A stretch of DNA of 64,000 nucleotides from FEN-1219 sp036563665 (GCA_036563665.1 DATCLY010000023.1:16817-80816), one strand, 5' to 3'. Shown: positions 8,073-18,554, counted from the first letter of the stretch. Numbers and translations: made by a program. The notes: generated from the letters alone by a model not told the origin.

Positions 8073-10452
8073 TCCCGGCTCTTCAGCACGGCTACGAGAT
8101 CCATCCGATCGAGCTTGCGGCGAACGATGAGGCCGGAGGCGGCCGTGACCACGATCACCACGACGCCCGCGTAGCCGTAAGTGGCGGGCTCGATCACGAA
8201 CGGTATGCGGAAGAGATCGGAGCTCATCGCCTGGGCCAGGCTCCACGCCAGGCCGCTGCCGAGCGCCGCGCCGAGCGGCAGCGCGAGCAGCGTGAGGAAC
8301 GCGATCTCCCCGAGCAGGATGTAGGATACTTCTGCGCGCGTGAAGCCGAGCACCCGCAGCGAGGCGAGCTCGCGGGCGCGCTCCGCGAACGAGATCTGCA
8401 CGCTGTTGTAGACCACACCGATCGCGATCAGCGCCGCGAAAGCCGTGTAGATGAAGATCGACGTGCCGAGGTTGCGATCCATCGTGGCCGTGAAGTTGCG
8501 CCGCGCGAGCGTCTGCAGCGCCACGCTCGCCACGGCCGGCGCGGCCTTGAGCTCGCGGTAGAGCGCCACGGCGGCCGCGTCGTCCACGGTGAGGAACGCC
8601 CCCGACACGACCGGCCCCTCGCGCAGCAGCCGGTTCAGCTCCTCGATGCGGATGTGCGCGCCGGAGCCCAGGTACGTGGTGGTGACGGCGGCGACGGGCA
8701 CGTCGAGGACGGGCCGGCGTCCCTCCGTGACCTCCACCCGCAGCACGTCGCCGGGCTCGACGCGCAGCTTGTCCGCGAGGTCGCGCGAGAGCACGAGCCC
8801 GCCGGGCGGGGGCACGATGGGCCGCTCCGCCGTGTCGATCATCCGGGACAGCCGGGCGTCGAGCGGCAAGCCCGTGAGCCCCACTCGCTCCTCGAGGTGG
8901 CCGTGCCGCAGGCGCGCGGCGACCGTGCGGTATGGCTCGCCGTCGAGCACGCCCGGCGCGCGCAGCAGCTCGAAGTAGGCGGACCGGGAGCGGGGCTCGA
9001 CGAACGTCACCTGCACGTCGTGGCGGTTGGCCACGTCGAAGTACACGTCGATCATCTCCTCCACGGCGTCCAGGAAGAACATCGTGCCGATGAGCAGGCC
9101 GCCGGAGACCGCCACCCCCACGGTCGTGAAGGCGGCGCGGGCGGGGAACCGCACGATCTGCCGCAGGATCATGCGCGTCTGCTGGTCGAGCACCCGCAGG
9201 TTGGTGATGCGCGTGCCGATGGCCTTGGAATAGTCCGGCGGCGGGGCGGGCGTCATGGCCGTGGCGGGCTCGAGCCGGGCCGCCCGCCGCACGGCGAACG
9301 CAGCGCCGCCGCCCACAGCCAGGGCCGTGATCGCGGCCACCACGACGTAGACCCGCGAATCGGCCTGGAACACCAGGAACGGAAAGCGGTAGTACTCGGT
9401 GTAGAGCGACGCCATCGAGCGGCCGAGCCAGATGCCGGCGCCCACACCGATGACGCAGCCGAGCGCGCCCATCACGCTGACGAGCTTGAGGTAATGCACG
9501 ACCACGTCGCGGTCGGTGTAGCCGAACGCCTTCATGAGCCCGATCTCGGAGCGCTCCGTGGCGATGAGCCGCGAGATCACCACGTTCACGAGGAAGGCGG
9601 CCACGAGCAGGAAGATCGGCGGCAGCACGTTACCCATCGTGCCGAGCTGCTCGAGCTCGCTCGAGACGAAGCGGTCCGAGATGTGCTCGTCGCGGCCGTA
9701 GGCGCCCGGCGTGCCGTAACGGTCGAGCAGCGCGTCGAGCGCGTCGATGACGGCCGTCTCGCTCGCGCCGTAGGCGAGGCGCACCACGGCCTCGTTGAAG
9801 GCGCCGTCCTGATCCGCGATCTGCGCGAGCGCGTCCCGCCCCATCCACAGCACGCCGTAGAGGCGGTCGTCCGGCACGAGCTGACCCGGCGCGATCGCGT
9901 AGACGTGCTCCGGCGAGAGCGCCACGCCGACCACCGTTAGGTTCTCGCGCCCGCCGTGGATCGTGGCCGGCACGATGTCGCCGATGTCGAGGTCGTGCGC
10001 GTTCGCGAAGCTCTCGAGCACGACGGCCTCGTCGCGCCGCCCCGGCTGCGGCCGGCGCCCGCGCACGAGGTGGATCTCGTTCACCGCGGGCTCGCCGAAG
10101 TCGGGCAGCGAGAAGATCTCGCCGGTGGCCGGCTCCTCCATGCCGGGCATGTCGAAGAGGGCGGGTGCGCGAATCCGCGTCTCCGCCGCCTGCACGCCCG
10201 GGATGGCGCGGATGTCCTCGAGCAACGAGTTCGGCGCCCGCACCACGGGGGCCCACACGTGCGCGAAGCGATAGCGCTCGTAGTACGCGCGGCGGGTCTC
10301 CGCGAGCGACTGCAGCATGCCTTGCGCCACCACGGCCGAGGCCACGCCGCCGGCGATCACGAACGCGATGGCGAGCGCCTGGCCCTTCATGCCCCAGAGG
10401 TCGCGCAGGAGCTTCCGGTCGAGCGCCGAGATCAGCGTGGGCAAGGGCAGCC

Positions 10453-10456
<4 letters not shown>
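8069..10456 (-). CDS. ABC transporter permease, FtsX family (two FtsX domains)
   Basis: The 795-residue protein starts at a GTG at 10456 that overlaps the ATPase stop (GTGA). An N-terminal helix is followed by a large periplasmic domain, a block of helices with the FtsX-type core (LIATERSEIGLMKAFGYTD), a second periplasmic domain and a second helix block (FAERARELASLRVLGFTR). Two FtsX cores in one chain resemble the MacB/LolCE/YbbP superfamily, where the ATPase drives mechanotransmission rather than classical transmembrane transport. The substrate is unknown. The long frame upstream of the GTG is an artefact inside the ATPase gene. Confidence 0.88.
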
Positions 10457-11187
<731 letters not shown>

Positions 11188-11242
11188 GATGCATGCGGCC
11201 TCGCCTCCGCCCTCCGATCAGCTTGGTCCCGCGCGGCGCCGA

Positions 11243-11260
11243 CGCGGCTCGTGAGCCGCG
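11243..11260. terminator. Strong GC hairpin between the MFS and ABC genes
   Basis: CGCGGCTC, a GT loop and GAGCCGCG form a perfect 8-bp stem. It lies after the MFS transporter stop (11314) and before the ABC ATPase start (11187), both on the reverse strand. No T-run follows, so it may aid Rho-dependent termination or stabilise a 3' end rather than act as a classical terminator. Confidence 0.4.
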
Positions 11261-11313
11261 GTCCGCGCCGAGTCAGGTTAGCCGCTGGCGACGGGTGCTT
11301 TCCAGCGACCGGC

Positions 11314-12672
11314 TCAGTGCGCCACGGCCTCCACCTTGGCCCCGGCCCCCTCCGGCCTGACCATGCGGTTCCACACGAACATGGCCGTGGCGAGCACGAG
11401 CGGGGGCACGGCGGCCGCGTAGAAGAGGTCCGCCGCCGTCCAGCCCTGGGCGATGAACGCGCTCGCGAGGCTCGGGCCCACGATGGCGCCCAGCCGCCCG
11501 ACGCCGAGGCCCGCGCCCACGCCGGTGGAGCGGAGGTCCGTCGGATAGTACGTGGCCGCGAGGGCGTTGATGGCGGCCTGACCGCCGATCACGCACAGGC
11601 CCGCGATGAACACCACCACGAACAGCGCCGCGACGGTCATCCAGGGCTGGCCGATCAGCGCGATGTTCACGCAGGCGAGCAGGCCGCAGGTGCCGAGCAC
11701 GCGCACGAAGCCGAGCTTGTGCACGAACCAGCCGAGCGTGAACGCGCCCACCGTGCCGCCCACTTGCACCATGGCGGCGATCATGGCGGCGGTGGACTCT
11801 TCGACGCCCGAGTCCGTGATCACCGTCGTGAGCCACCCCTGCAGGAAGTAGATGTTCAGCAGGTTCATGAAGTTCACGATCCAGAGCAGCGTCGTTCCGA
11901 GCGCGCGCCCGTCGTGGAACAACGCGACGAACGGCACGCCGCGGCTGCGGCCCTCGGAGGCCACCACGTACTCCACGTCGGGCCCGACCGGCGCCGCGGG
12001 GGCAACTTTGCGCAGCCACTTCGCGAGCGCCTGAGCCTTCTTCTTCTGCACCGCCAGGAACTGGAGCGACTCGGGCAGCATGAAGAGCATGACCACGGCG
12101 ATGACCATCGGCACCACCGCGCCGAAGTAGAACACCGAGCGCCAGCCGAACAGCGGCAACAGCCACGCGGCCACGAAGCCGCCGAGCGCGGCGCCCGCCG
12201 TGAAGCCGTTGCCGACGATCATCATGATCGTCACGCGGATGTTCTTCGGGCTGTACTCGCCGCAGAGCGCCACCGCGTTCGGCATGATGGCGCCCATGCC
12301 GAGCCCGGCGATCACGCGGATGATCAAGAGCTCGTTCAGCGACTCGGCGCGGGCCGTGAGGTACGTGAGCACGGCGAAGAACACCGTGGAGCCGATCAGC
12401 ACCGGCCGGCGGCCGATCTTGTCCGCGAGCATGCTGCACAGGATCGACCCGAAGAGCACGCCGAATGGCGCCGCGGAGAGCACGGGGCCGAGCTGGACGC
12501 GGGAGATGCCGAGCTCCTCGGACAGTGCCGGCGCCACATAGCCGAGCGACTGCACGTCGAACCCGTCCATGGCGAGGCACAGGAAGCAGAGCACGAAGAT
12601 GCCGATCTGAAAGGCCCCGAGCCTGCTGTTGTCGATGATGGCGCCGACGTCGACGCGGGTGGGTGCTGTCAT
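11314..12672 (-). CDS. MFS transporter, aromatic acid:H+ symporter (AAHS) type
   Basis: The 452-residue protein has twelve predicted membrane segments. TM1 holds the AAHS-type acidic motif MDGFDVQSLGY, and the loop between TM2 and TM3 holds the MFS signature ADKIGRRPVLIGS. PcaK/BenK-like members import aromatic acids such as 4-hydroxybenzoate; the actual substrate here is not shown, and no ring-cleavage genes are nearby. The start at 12672 (MTAPTRVDVGAIIDN) was chosen over one 16 codons upstream because this is where family sequences usually begin. Confidence 0.88.
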   Translation of the reverse strand: MTAPTRVDVGAIIDNSRLGAFQIGIFVLCFLCLAMDGFDVQSLGYVAPALSEELGISRVQLGPVLSAAPFGVLFGSILCSMLADKIGRRPVLIGSTVFFAVLTYLTARAESLNELLIIRVIAGLGMGAIMPNAVALCGEYSPKNIRVTIMMIVGNGFTAGAALGGFVAAWLLPLFGWRSVFYFGAVVPMVIAVVMLFMLPESLQFLAVQKKKAQALAKWLRKVAPAAPVGPDVEYVVASEGRSRGVPFVALFHDGRALGTTLLWIVNFMNLLNIYFLQGWLTTVITDSGVEESTAAMIAAMVQVGGTVGAFTLGWFVHKLGFVRVLGTCGLLACVNIALIGQPWMTVAALFVVVFIAGLCVIGGQAAINALAATYYPTDLRSTGVGAGLGVGRLGAIVGPSLASAFIAQGWTAADLFYAAAVPPLVLATAMFVWNRMVRPEGAGAKVEAVAH

Positions 12673-13062
12673 CCGATCATCCTTCTGTGGTTCTTCTGCG
12701 GCGGGCGGGGAGAGGGCCACTGCGCACGGCGCACGGCTCGGCGGGCGTGGGCCCGCGGTCGTCGCGCGGGCCGCGGCCGATGGGGCGGGGGGCGATCACG
12801 CTCGCGGGCCTCCGCTCGCGCGCCCGCGGCATTGTCCGCCGCGGGCCGTGCCGCCCCCCTCGCACGCGGCTTCCGCCGGCGCGAAAGACCGATCCGCCAT
12901 CGCTACCCCCTTGGTTGCCCGGCCTAAGCCTGACGACAGGCGCCACCGAAAATCAAGGCCGGGCGCGCCCCAGCGGCCGTATTGGGCCGAAACGGATGGA
13001 CTCCGGCGCTTTTCCGGCGCAAGCTTTCCGTCGAGATTGGCTGGATTCTACAGGGACGAACC
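12673..13062. other. Divergent intergenic region between the MFS gene and tatA
   Basis: A 390-base stretch with no supported gene. It must contain the promoters for both flanking genes, but no good -35/-10 pair stood out. The part nearest tatA is less GC-rich (around 12935-13060), which fits a promoter location. Confidence 0.45.
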
Positions 13063-13317
13063 ATGGGCCTGAGCGGCGTGAGCACGTGGGAGCTGCTGAT
13101 CATCCTGCTGATCGTGGTGCTCATTTTCGGCACGAGCCGGCTGAAGACGCTCGGCGCCGACCTGGGCGGCGCGATCCGCAACTTCCGCCAGGCGATGGAC
13201 GGCAAGAACGCCGAGGCACAGGCGCCCCGCCTTCCGGAGGCGTCGACGCGGACCGACAGCGGCCAGACCGCGGGGGAGCAGCACGCGGACAACGCTCCGC
13301 CCACCGCGGCCCGGTGA
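13063..13317 (+). CDS. tatA: Twin-arginine translocase subunit TatA/TatE
   Basis: The 84-residue protein starts MGLSGVSTWELLIILLIVV at 13063: one N-terminal membrane helix, then FGTSRLKTLGADLGGAIRNF as the amphipathic helix with the conserved Phe-Gly hinge, and a charged disordered tail. This is the standard TatA layout for folded-protein export across the inner membrane. tatB and tatC are not adjacent, so this is a stand-alone tatA/tatE copy. An in-frame upstream ATG at 12982 adds a non-homologous extension and is rejected. Confidence 0.9.
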   Translation: MGLSGVSTWELLIILLIVVLIFGTSRLKTLGADLGGAIRNFRQAMDGKNAEAQAPRLPEASTRTDSGQTAGEQHADNAPPTAAR

Positions 13318-13383
13318 GCCGCATGCCTTTCTTCCACCGGGCCTCGAGCGCCCGTCGCCTTCGTTCGGCCTGAAGGAAAAGAG

Positions 13384-14055
13384 ATGGACGCGCTGGCCTG
13401 GTTCGTGGACCTCTTCCTGCACACCGACGAGCACCTGGCGGAGCTCGCCATGGCCTATGGCGCGTGGGTGTACGCCATCCTGTTCACGATCGTGTTCCTC
13501 GAGACGGGCGTGGTGGTCACGCCGTTCCTGCCGGGCGATTCGCTGCTGTTCGCGGCGGGCGTGCTCGCCGCCGCGGGCGTGCTCGACGTCGGCCAGCTCG
13601 TGGTGTTGCTCACGGCGGCCGCCATCCTCGGCGACAGCCTGAACTACGCCATCGGGCGCAAGGTAGGCCCGCGCGTCTTCACGGAGGGGAGCCGGTTCTT
13701 CAAGCAGGAGCATTTGCTGCGCACGCAGGCGTTCTACGAACGGCACGGCGGCAAGACGATCGTGCTCGCGCGCTTCGTGCCGATCGTGCGCACGTTCGCG
13801 CCGTTCGTGGCGGGCATCGGCCGCATGCGCTACGCGCGGTTCCTGACGTACAACGTGCTCGGCGGGGCCGTGTGGGTCAGCGCGTTCTCGCTGCTCGGCT
13901 ACTTCTTCGGCGCGCAGCCGATCGTGCAGGAGAACTTCTCGCTCGTCGTCATCGCGATCGTCGTGCTGTCCGTGGTGCCCATCGCCGTCGAGCTCGTGCG
14001 CGCCCGCAACGGCGCCGGCCGCGTGCAGCCCGAAGCCCCCCGCGACCCGTCCTGA
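13384..14055 (+). CDS. DedA family membrane protein
   Basis: The 223-residue product has the DedA/VTT (SNARE-associated) signature: FLETGVVVTPFLPGDSLLFAAG near residues 38-59, GDSLNYAIGRKVG, FYERHGGKTIVLARFVPIVR and a conserved GGAVWV near the end. DedA proteins are inner-membrane proteins linked to envelope homeostasis and phospholipid (undecaprenyl phosphate or phosphatidylethanolamine) flipping. A good ribosome-binding site (AAGGAAAAGAG) precedes the ATG. Confidence 0.9.
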   Translation: MDALAWFVDLFLHTDEHLAELAMAYGAWVYAILFTIVFLETGVVVTPFLPGDSLLFAAGVLAAAGVLDVGQLVVLLTAAAILGDSLNYAIGRKVGPRVFTEGSRFFKQEHLLRTQAFYERHGGKTIVLARFVPIVRTFAPFVAGIGRMRYARFLTYNVLGGAVWVSAFSLLGYFFGAQPIVQENFSLVVIAIVVLSVVPIAVELVRARNGAGRVQPEAPRDPS

Positions 14056-14106
14056 GCCTGGTCGCAGGCGCGCGCGTCCAGCCGCCGCGTCGCGAGAGCG
14101 TGCGTG

Positions 14107-15189
14107 CTATCCCGCGGTCTGGGCGCGCTGCGTCTGGCCTTGGGCGAGGACGTGCTCGGCGATCTGGACGGCGTTGAGGGCGGCGCCCTTGAGGAGCTGG
14201 TCGCCGGCCGAGAACAGCGCGATCGAGCGGCCCGAGGGGTCGCTCGCATCCGCGCGGATGCGGCCCACGAGGATCTCGTCGCGGCCGGAGGCGTCCTTCG
14301 GCATCGGGAAGTAGTTGCGCTCGACGTCGTCGACGATCTTGACGCCGGGCGCCTCCGCCAGGATCCGCCGCACCTCGTCGGGCGTGATCGGGCGCTCGCA
14401 CTCGAAGTTCACGGACACGCAGTGCGCGCGCAGCACCGGCACGCGGATGCAGGTGGCGGTGACGCGCAGATTCGGCTCGCCGAAGATCTTGCGCGTCTCC
14501 TGCATGACCTTCGTCTCCTCCTCGTTGTAGCCCGTCGCCGGATCGACCTTCGTGTTGTGGCTGAACACGTTGAAGGCGTACGGGTGCGGCAGCACGCGCT
14601 GCTGGTACTCGCGTCCCTCGAGCGCCGCGCGCGTGGCCTCCTCGAGCTCGGCCATGGCGGCCGCGCCCGCCCCGGACGCCGCCTGGTAGGTGGAGATCAC
14701 CATGCGGCGGATCGGGTTGACGCGATGGATCGGCCACAACGGCGTGATGGAGATGATCGCCGCGCAGTTCGGGTTCGCGATGATGCCGCTATGCCGGCCG
14801 ATCTCGCCGGCGTTGATCTCGGGGACGACGAGGGGCACGTCCGCGTCCATGCGGAAGGCGGAGGAGTTGTCGATGACGACGGCTCCCTCGCGCACCGCGA
14901 TCGGCGCGAAGCGCTTGGAAATCGAGCTCCCCGCCGAGAACAGCGCGATGTCCACGCCGCGGAAGCTCTGCTCGGTGAGCTCCTGCACCGTCACCGGCTT
15001 GCCCGCGTACGTGAGCGTCTTGCCCGCCGAGCGGGCGGACGCGAAGAGCTTGAGCTCGGCGACCGGGAAGCGACGCTGCTCGAGGCAGCGGACGATCTCG
15101 ACGCCGACGGCGCCGGTGGCGCCCACGACGGCGACGACGGGGGCGCGGCTCGAGGCCCCGTGAGCGGGGGCGGGGGACGGTGACGACAT
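14107..15189 (-). CDS. asd: Aspartate-semialdehyde dehydrogenase
   Basis: The 360-residue enzyme makes L-aspartate 4-semialdehyde from aspartyl phosphate with NADPH (lysine, DAP, methionine and threonine pathway). Visible features are VVGATGAVGVEIVR (residues 21-34, dinucleotide fold), the nucleophile Cys142 in ANPNCAAI, YQAASGAG, and RVPVLRAH with the substrate Arg/His. Sequence style is of the shorter class with an extended N-terminal tail of about 15 residues. It is not in an operon with other amino-acid genes here. Confidence 0.92.
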   Translation of the reverse strand: MSSPSPAPAHGASSRAPVVAVVGATGAVGVEIVRCLEQRRFPVAELKLFASARSAGKTLTYAGKPVTVQELTEQSFRGVDIALFSAGSSISKRFAPIAVREGAVVIDNSSAFRMDADVPLVVPEINAGEIGRHSGIIANPNCAAIISITPLWPIHRVNPIRRMVISTYQAASGAGAAAMAELEEATRAALEGREYQQRVLPHPYAFNVFSHNTKVDPATGYNEEETKVMQETRKIFGEPNLRVTATCIRVPVLRAHCVSVNFECERPITPDEVRRILAEAPGVKIVDDVERNYFPMPKDASGRDEILVGRIRADASDPSGRSIALFSAGDQLLKGAALNAVQIAEHVLAQGQTQRAQTAG

Positions 15190-15256
15190 GCTTCTCTCCG
15201 TGCGCGTCGGAAACGCGGGGGCCCGCGGGCGGGGCCGGGTCCAGTTTGGACGCGCA

Positions 15257-15285
15257 ACGCTAGCCTAGGCGGCTCCGCAACTCAA
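15257..15285 (-). promoter_or_regulatory. Candidate sigma-70 promoter for asd
   Basis: On the reverse strand TTGAGT (15285-15280) and TAGCGT (15262-15257) are separated by exactly 17 bases, about 70 bases upstream of the asd start. The -10 match is only half of consensus, so this is tentative. Confidence 0.28.
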
Positions 15286-15353
15286 GGGTATGGGTCAGAG
15301 CCGCAAAGCGAAGCTCGCGCCGCCCCCGGCAAGGCGCTCCGGCCCGGATACGC

Positions 15354-16667
15354 TCAGAGCGACTTCAGGTACTCGACGAGGTCGCGCGTCTCCTGCTCCG
15401 TGAGCCCGAGCCCCTGGAGCTCGTCGTAGTGGCGGACGACGTCGGTCAGCGTCTCGAAGCGGCCGTCGTGATAGAAGCCGCCCTTGGCATGCGCCCAGAG
15501 GCCCTTCAAGGGCGTCGTGCGGTAGCGCCCGTCGGGGCTGCGCTCCGCCTGGAACGCGTCGATGCCGATCTCCTCCGGCGTGTGCAGGTTCCAGCCGGGC
15601 TCCGTGAAGAGCGGCGGCACGTGGCAGCGCGCGCAGCGCGCCTTGCCTTCGGCCGCGAACAGCGCCTTGCCGCGCTTCGCCGCCCGGGGATCGTAGCTGC
15701 CTTTCGGCGGCTCGGGCGCCCGCAGCGAGAGCTGGTAGAAGTGCAGCGCCGCGAGCTTCGGAGTGACGAGGTCCGGATCGTGGCGGACGTCGCCCAAGTC
15801 GTTGGCGGCCGCCACCGGGAAGCGGGAGGCATCGTCGAGACGCGGGTCGTAGAAGGTGCCCTGGCCGTGCATCTCGAGCACGGCCACGAACGCGTTCCAG
15901 TAGGGCACCGAGCCCCACCCCGTGAAGGTGTGCAGGTTCACGCCGGCGAGGCCGTAGGCCGGCGGGATCAGCGTGGCCGCCGTCTTGCCGTCCGGGCGGA
16001 ACGCCTTGCCGTCGAGGATCAGCGCCGCGTCGAACCGGCCGGGCCCCCAGCTCGCGAGCACCTCGCGCACCGTCGCCTCGTCCACGCCCAGCAGCTCCGC
16101 GAACGGCGCCACGGTGGGCGCGGCGTTGATGATCGCGCCCACGTTCAGGTCGCGGTTCGCCCAGCCGTCGAGCCGCCGCCCGATGCCCGGCGCGAACGAG
16201 TCGTTCACGGTGCTGTGGCACAGCGCGCAGGTGATGCCCACCGACGTGATCGACCCGGACTCGTCGAAGAACCCCTTCACCCCGACCACGGCGTCGAGCT
16301 GGAGCAGCGCGAGCGTGGTGGCGGGGTCGTCGAGGTCGACCTCGCCGCGCCGCAGGGCGCGCGTGAGCGAGGACGGCAGCGCGTTCACGTCCACCTTGAG
16401 GCCGAGCTCGAGCGCGGCGCGCGGGGAGAGGCCCTCGCCCGTCCCGCCGTTCGCCGCGCCCGCGATGGCCCGATGCAGGCCGAGTTGTCCCCCCCAGAAC
16501 TCCTCGTCGCCGAAGGTGTCGTGCCTGAAGATGCCCTGTCCGCGGTTCGCGAGGGCCGCCGCGTTCTGCCAGACGGTGGGCGGCGCGTCGTCGGGGCGGC
16601 CTGCGTCGGCGGACCCGACGAGGCAGAGCGCCACGGCGAGCGGCCAGTGACGAGTCATGCGCGACAT
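15354..16667 (-). CDS. Di-haem cytochrome c / cytochrome-c-peroxidase-like periplasmic protein
   Basis: The 437-residue protein starts MSRMTRHWPL at 16667 after a GGAGG site, with a signal peptide ending near SADAG. Two haem c attachment motifs are present: CALCH (Cys147-His151) and CARCH (Cys345-His349). The spacing and the TPLKGLWAHAKGGFYHDG stretch (here RTTPLKGLWAHAKGGFYHDG) match the CCP/MauG-like group. It could reduce peroxide or act in redox metabolism; the peroxidase role is not proven. It sits 13 bases after the ECF sigma gene, so the sigma factor probably controls it. Confidence 0.8.
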   Translation of the reverse strand: MSRMTRHWPLAVALCLVGSADAGRPDDAPPTVWQNAAALANRGQGIFRHDTFGDEEFWGGQLGLHRAIAGAANGGTGEGLSPRAALELGLKVDVNALPSSLTRALRRGEVDLDDPATTLALLQLDAVVGVKGFFDESGSITSVGITCALCHSTVNDSFAPGIGRRLDGWANRDLNVGAIINAAPTVAPFAELLGVDEATVREVLASWGPGRFDAALILDGKAFRPDGKTAATLIPPAYGLAGVNLHTFTGWGSVPYWNAFVAVLEMHGQGTFYDPRLDDASRFPVAAANDLGDVRHDPDLVTPKLAALHFYQLSLRAPEPPKGSYDPRAAKRGKALFAAEGKARCARCHVPPLFTEPGWNLHTPEEIGIDAFQAERSPDGRYRTTPLKGLWAHAKGGFYHDGRFETLTDVVRHYDELQGLGLTEQETRDLVEYLKSL

Positions 16668-16680
16668 GATGCCTCCCTGT

Positions 16681-17385
16681 TCAGTGTGGTGGCCCTGCGA
16701 GGGCCGTGAGCACCGCCACGACGATGGCGTCGCAGCGGGTGCCTTCGAAGCCGAACGCATCGCGCGCGGCATCGTCCGGCCAGCGGCCGAGCGAGGCCCG
16801 CAGCAACGCGCGGGCGCGGTGGAATCGCGTCTTGACCGTGGCCTCCTTGATGTCCAGCGCGGCGGCCGTCTCCGCCACGGAGAGCTGCTCCACGCCGCGC
16901 AGCATGAAGACCGCGCGAAACTCGTCCGGCAGCGCGTCGATGGCGTGCTGCACGCGGTTCATGAGCTCGACGCGCATGGTGTGCCGCTCCGGCTCGTCGC
17001 TCTCGAGCGCGGGCGGGTCCACGAAGCCCTCGGCGTGCGGGACGAAGGCGGGCGCCCGGCGCCGCCGGCCGGCCGCCTCGTTGATGGCGATGCGGGCGAG
17101 CCAGGACTGGAGGCCGGCCGGCCCCCGGAACTGGTCCAGGTGGTAGTAGGCCCGGATGTAGGCCGCCTGGACGGCGTCGCGGGCTTCGTCGTCGTCGGGC
17201 AGGATCGCGCGCGTGAGCCGGAACAGCAGGCGGTTGTAGCGGCGCATCACGAGCTCGAACAAGGCGGTGTCGCCCGCGAGGATGCGCGCGACCAGCTCCG
17301 CGTCGGACAGCGGTGGGAACGGCGGCACGCGGGTCGCCGAGGGCGCTGCGCCCGCTTCGGGCCCGCTGTGGTGTTCTCGGTTCAC
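16681..17385 (-). CDS. RNA polymerase ECF sigma factor
   Basis: From the GTG at 17385 the product is 234 residues. Region 2 reads LVMRRYNRLLFRLTRAIL with DDDEARDAVQAAYIRAYYHLDQF, and region 4 reads LPDEFRAVFMLRGVEQLSV followed by an HTH (AAALDIKEATVKTRFHRAR). A C-terminal stretch FGFEGTRCDAIV extends past sigma4. No anti-sigma gene is adjacent. A longer frame from an ATG at 17469 exists, but that stretch is occupied by three GAACCTT repeats that look like promoter elements, so the GTG is preferred. Confidence 0.85.
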   Translation of the reverse strand: MNREHHSGPEAGAAPSATRVPPFPPLSDAELVARILAGDTALFELVMRRYNRLLFRLTRAILPDDDEARDAVQAAYIRAYYHLDQFRGPAGLQSWLARIAINEAAGRRRRAPAFVPHAEGFVDPPALESDEPERHTMRVELMNRVQHAIDALPDEFRAVFMLRGVEQLSVAETAAALDIKEATVKTRFHRARALLRASLGRWPDDAARDAFGFEGTRCDAIVVAVLTALAGPPH

Positions 17386-17410
17386 GGCCAGGAGATGCAG
17401 GCGGCGGCGA

Positions 17411-17467
17411 AAAGGTTCCCGGCGGAGGGCGACAAAGGTTCGGTACCCCGCCGCCGGCCGAAGGTTC
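17411..17467 (-). promoter_or_regulatory. Three direct GAACCTT repeats upstream of the ECF sigma gene
   Basis: Reading the reverse strand, GAACCTT occurs at 17467-17461, 17441-17435 and 17418-17412. The last copy is part of GGGAACCTTTT, which matches the AAC-containing -35 element favoured by ECF sigma factors. This is a plausible autoregulated promoter for the sigma factor and cytochrome c genes. The repeats are seen; the function is inferred. Confidence 0.45.
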
Positions 17468-17504
17468 ACCGCGCGGCCCCGGGGCGCGATACCATCGCCG
17501 CCAC

Positions 17505-18554
17505 ATGGCTCTCATTCAGCGCCGGGCGGACGCCCGGGCCGCCCGTTCGCCCCTCGCGTGGACGGAGCTCGACGACGAGGGGCTCCTGCAGCTGCGCTTC
17601 CGCGACCTGCGCTTGCGCATCGAGGACGCGCCCGTCTGGCGCGACATCGAGCGCGTGTACGGGGAGCTCGAGCGCCGCGGGATCCGTTTCCGGCCGCACG
17701 TGTGGCTGTCGGAGTCCTGGTTCTCGCCCGACGGCGTGCCGGGGTTCGCGGTGCCTTTCTTCCTCGCTCATCCGCGGCTGCAGCGGCTCGAGGAGCGGAT
17801 GATCGGCGAGGCCGAGGGCGGCGCCCGGCGGTGGCGGCTCCAGCTCCTGCGGCACGAGGTGGGCCACGCGCTCGACAGCGCCTACGGGCTGCGCCGCCGG
17901 GCCGACTGGCGGCGCGTGTTCGGGCGGGCGTCGGCGCCTTACGGGAGCGGCTACGTGGCCCGGCCGAGCAGCCGGCGCTACGTGCTGCACCTGCCGAACT
18001 GGTACGCCCAGAGCCATCCGACGGAGGACTTCGCCGAGACGTTCGCCGTGTGGCTCCCCCCGCGGAACCGCTGGCGCGCGCAGTACGCGGGGTGGCCGGC
18101 CCTCGAGAAGCTCGAGTACGTGGATCGGCTCATGGCGGAGATCGGGGGCCGGCCCCCGCCGAACCGCGACCGCTCGCAGGTGGCTCCGCTCGGCTGCGAC
18201 GGTCGCTCGCTCGGCGAGTACTACCGGCGCAAATGGAATCGCTACGGGCACGAGGACCCGCGCTACGACGACTGGCTCCTGCGCGCCTTCGCGCGCCGGG
18301 GCGGCGGGTCGGGTGTGCCCGCCCACCGTTACATCCGGGAACAGGAGCCGCGGCTCCGCCGGGCGCTCGGCAACGCGTCGCACCTGCGCACCTACGTGGC
18401 GGAGCACGCGATCGACGCGGTGAGACACCGCGCACGGCAGCTCGGCCTCGTGCTGCGCAAAGCTCCCGAGGACAGCTTCGGCACCGTGCTCAGGCTTTGC
18501 GAGCGCGTGCTCCGCGACATCCTCCGGCGCGATCGGGAGTACTGCTTGAGATGA
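17505..18554 (+). CDS. Putative zinc metallopeptidase
   Basis: The 349-residue protein contains LLRHEVGHALD, an HExxH zinc site near residue 120, and further on HPTEDFAETFAVWL, which supplies the downstream acidic residue seen in this group of predicted zinc peptidases. There is no signal peptide or membrane segment, so it is probably cytoplasmic. Its last bases overlap the start of the ATP-grasp gene (ATGA), so the two are translationally coupled and should act together. It is transcribed divergently from the ECF sigma gene across a 119-base gap. The natural substrate is unknown. Confidence 0.75.
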   Translation: MALIQRRADARAARSPLAWTELDDEGLLQLRFRDLRLRIEDAPVWRDIERVYGELERRGIRFRPHVWLSESWFSPDGVPGFAVPFFLAHPRLQRLEERMIGEAEGGARRWRLQLLRHEVGHALDSAYGLRRRADWRRVFGRASAPYGSGYVARPSSRRYVLHLPNWYAQSHPTEDFAETFAVWLPPRNRWRAQYAGWPALEKLEYVDRLMAEIGGRPPPNRDRSQVAPLGCDGRSLGEYYRRKWNRYGHEDPRYDDWLLRAFARRGGGSGVPAHRYIREQEPRLRRALGNASHLRTYVAEHAIDAVRHRARQLGLVLRKAPEDSFGTVLRLCERVLRDILRRDREYCLR

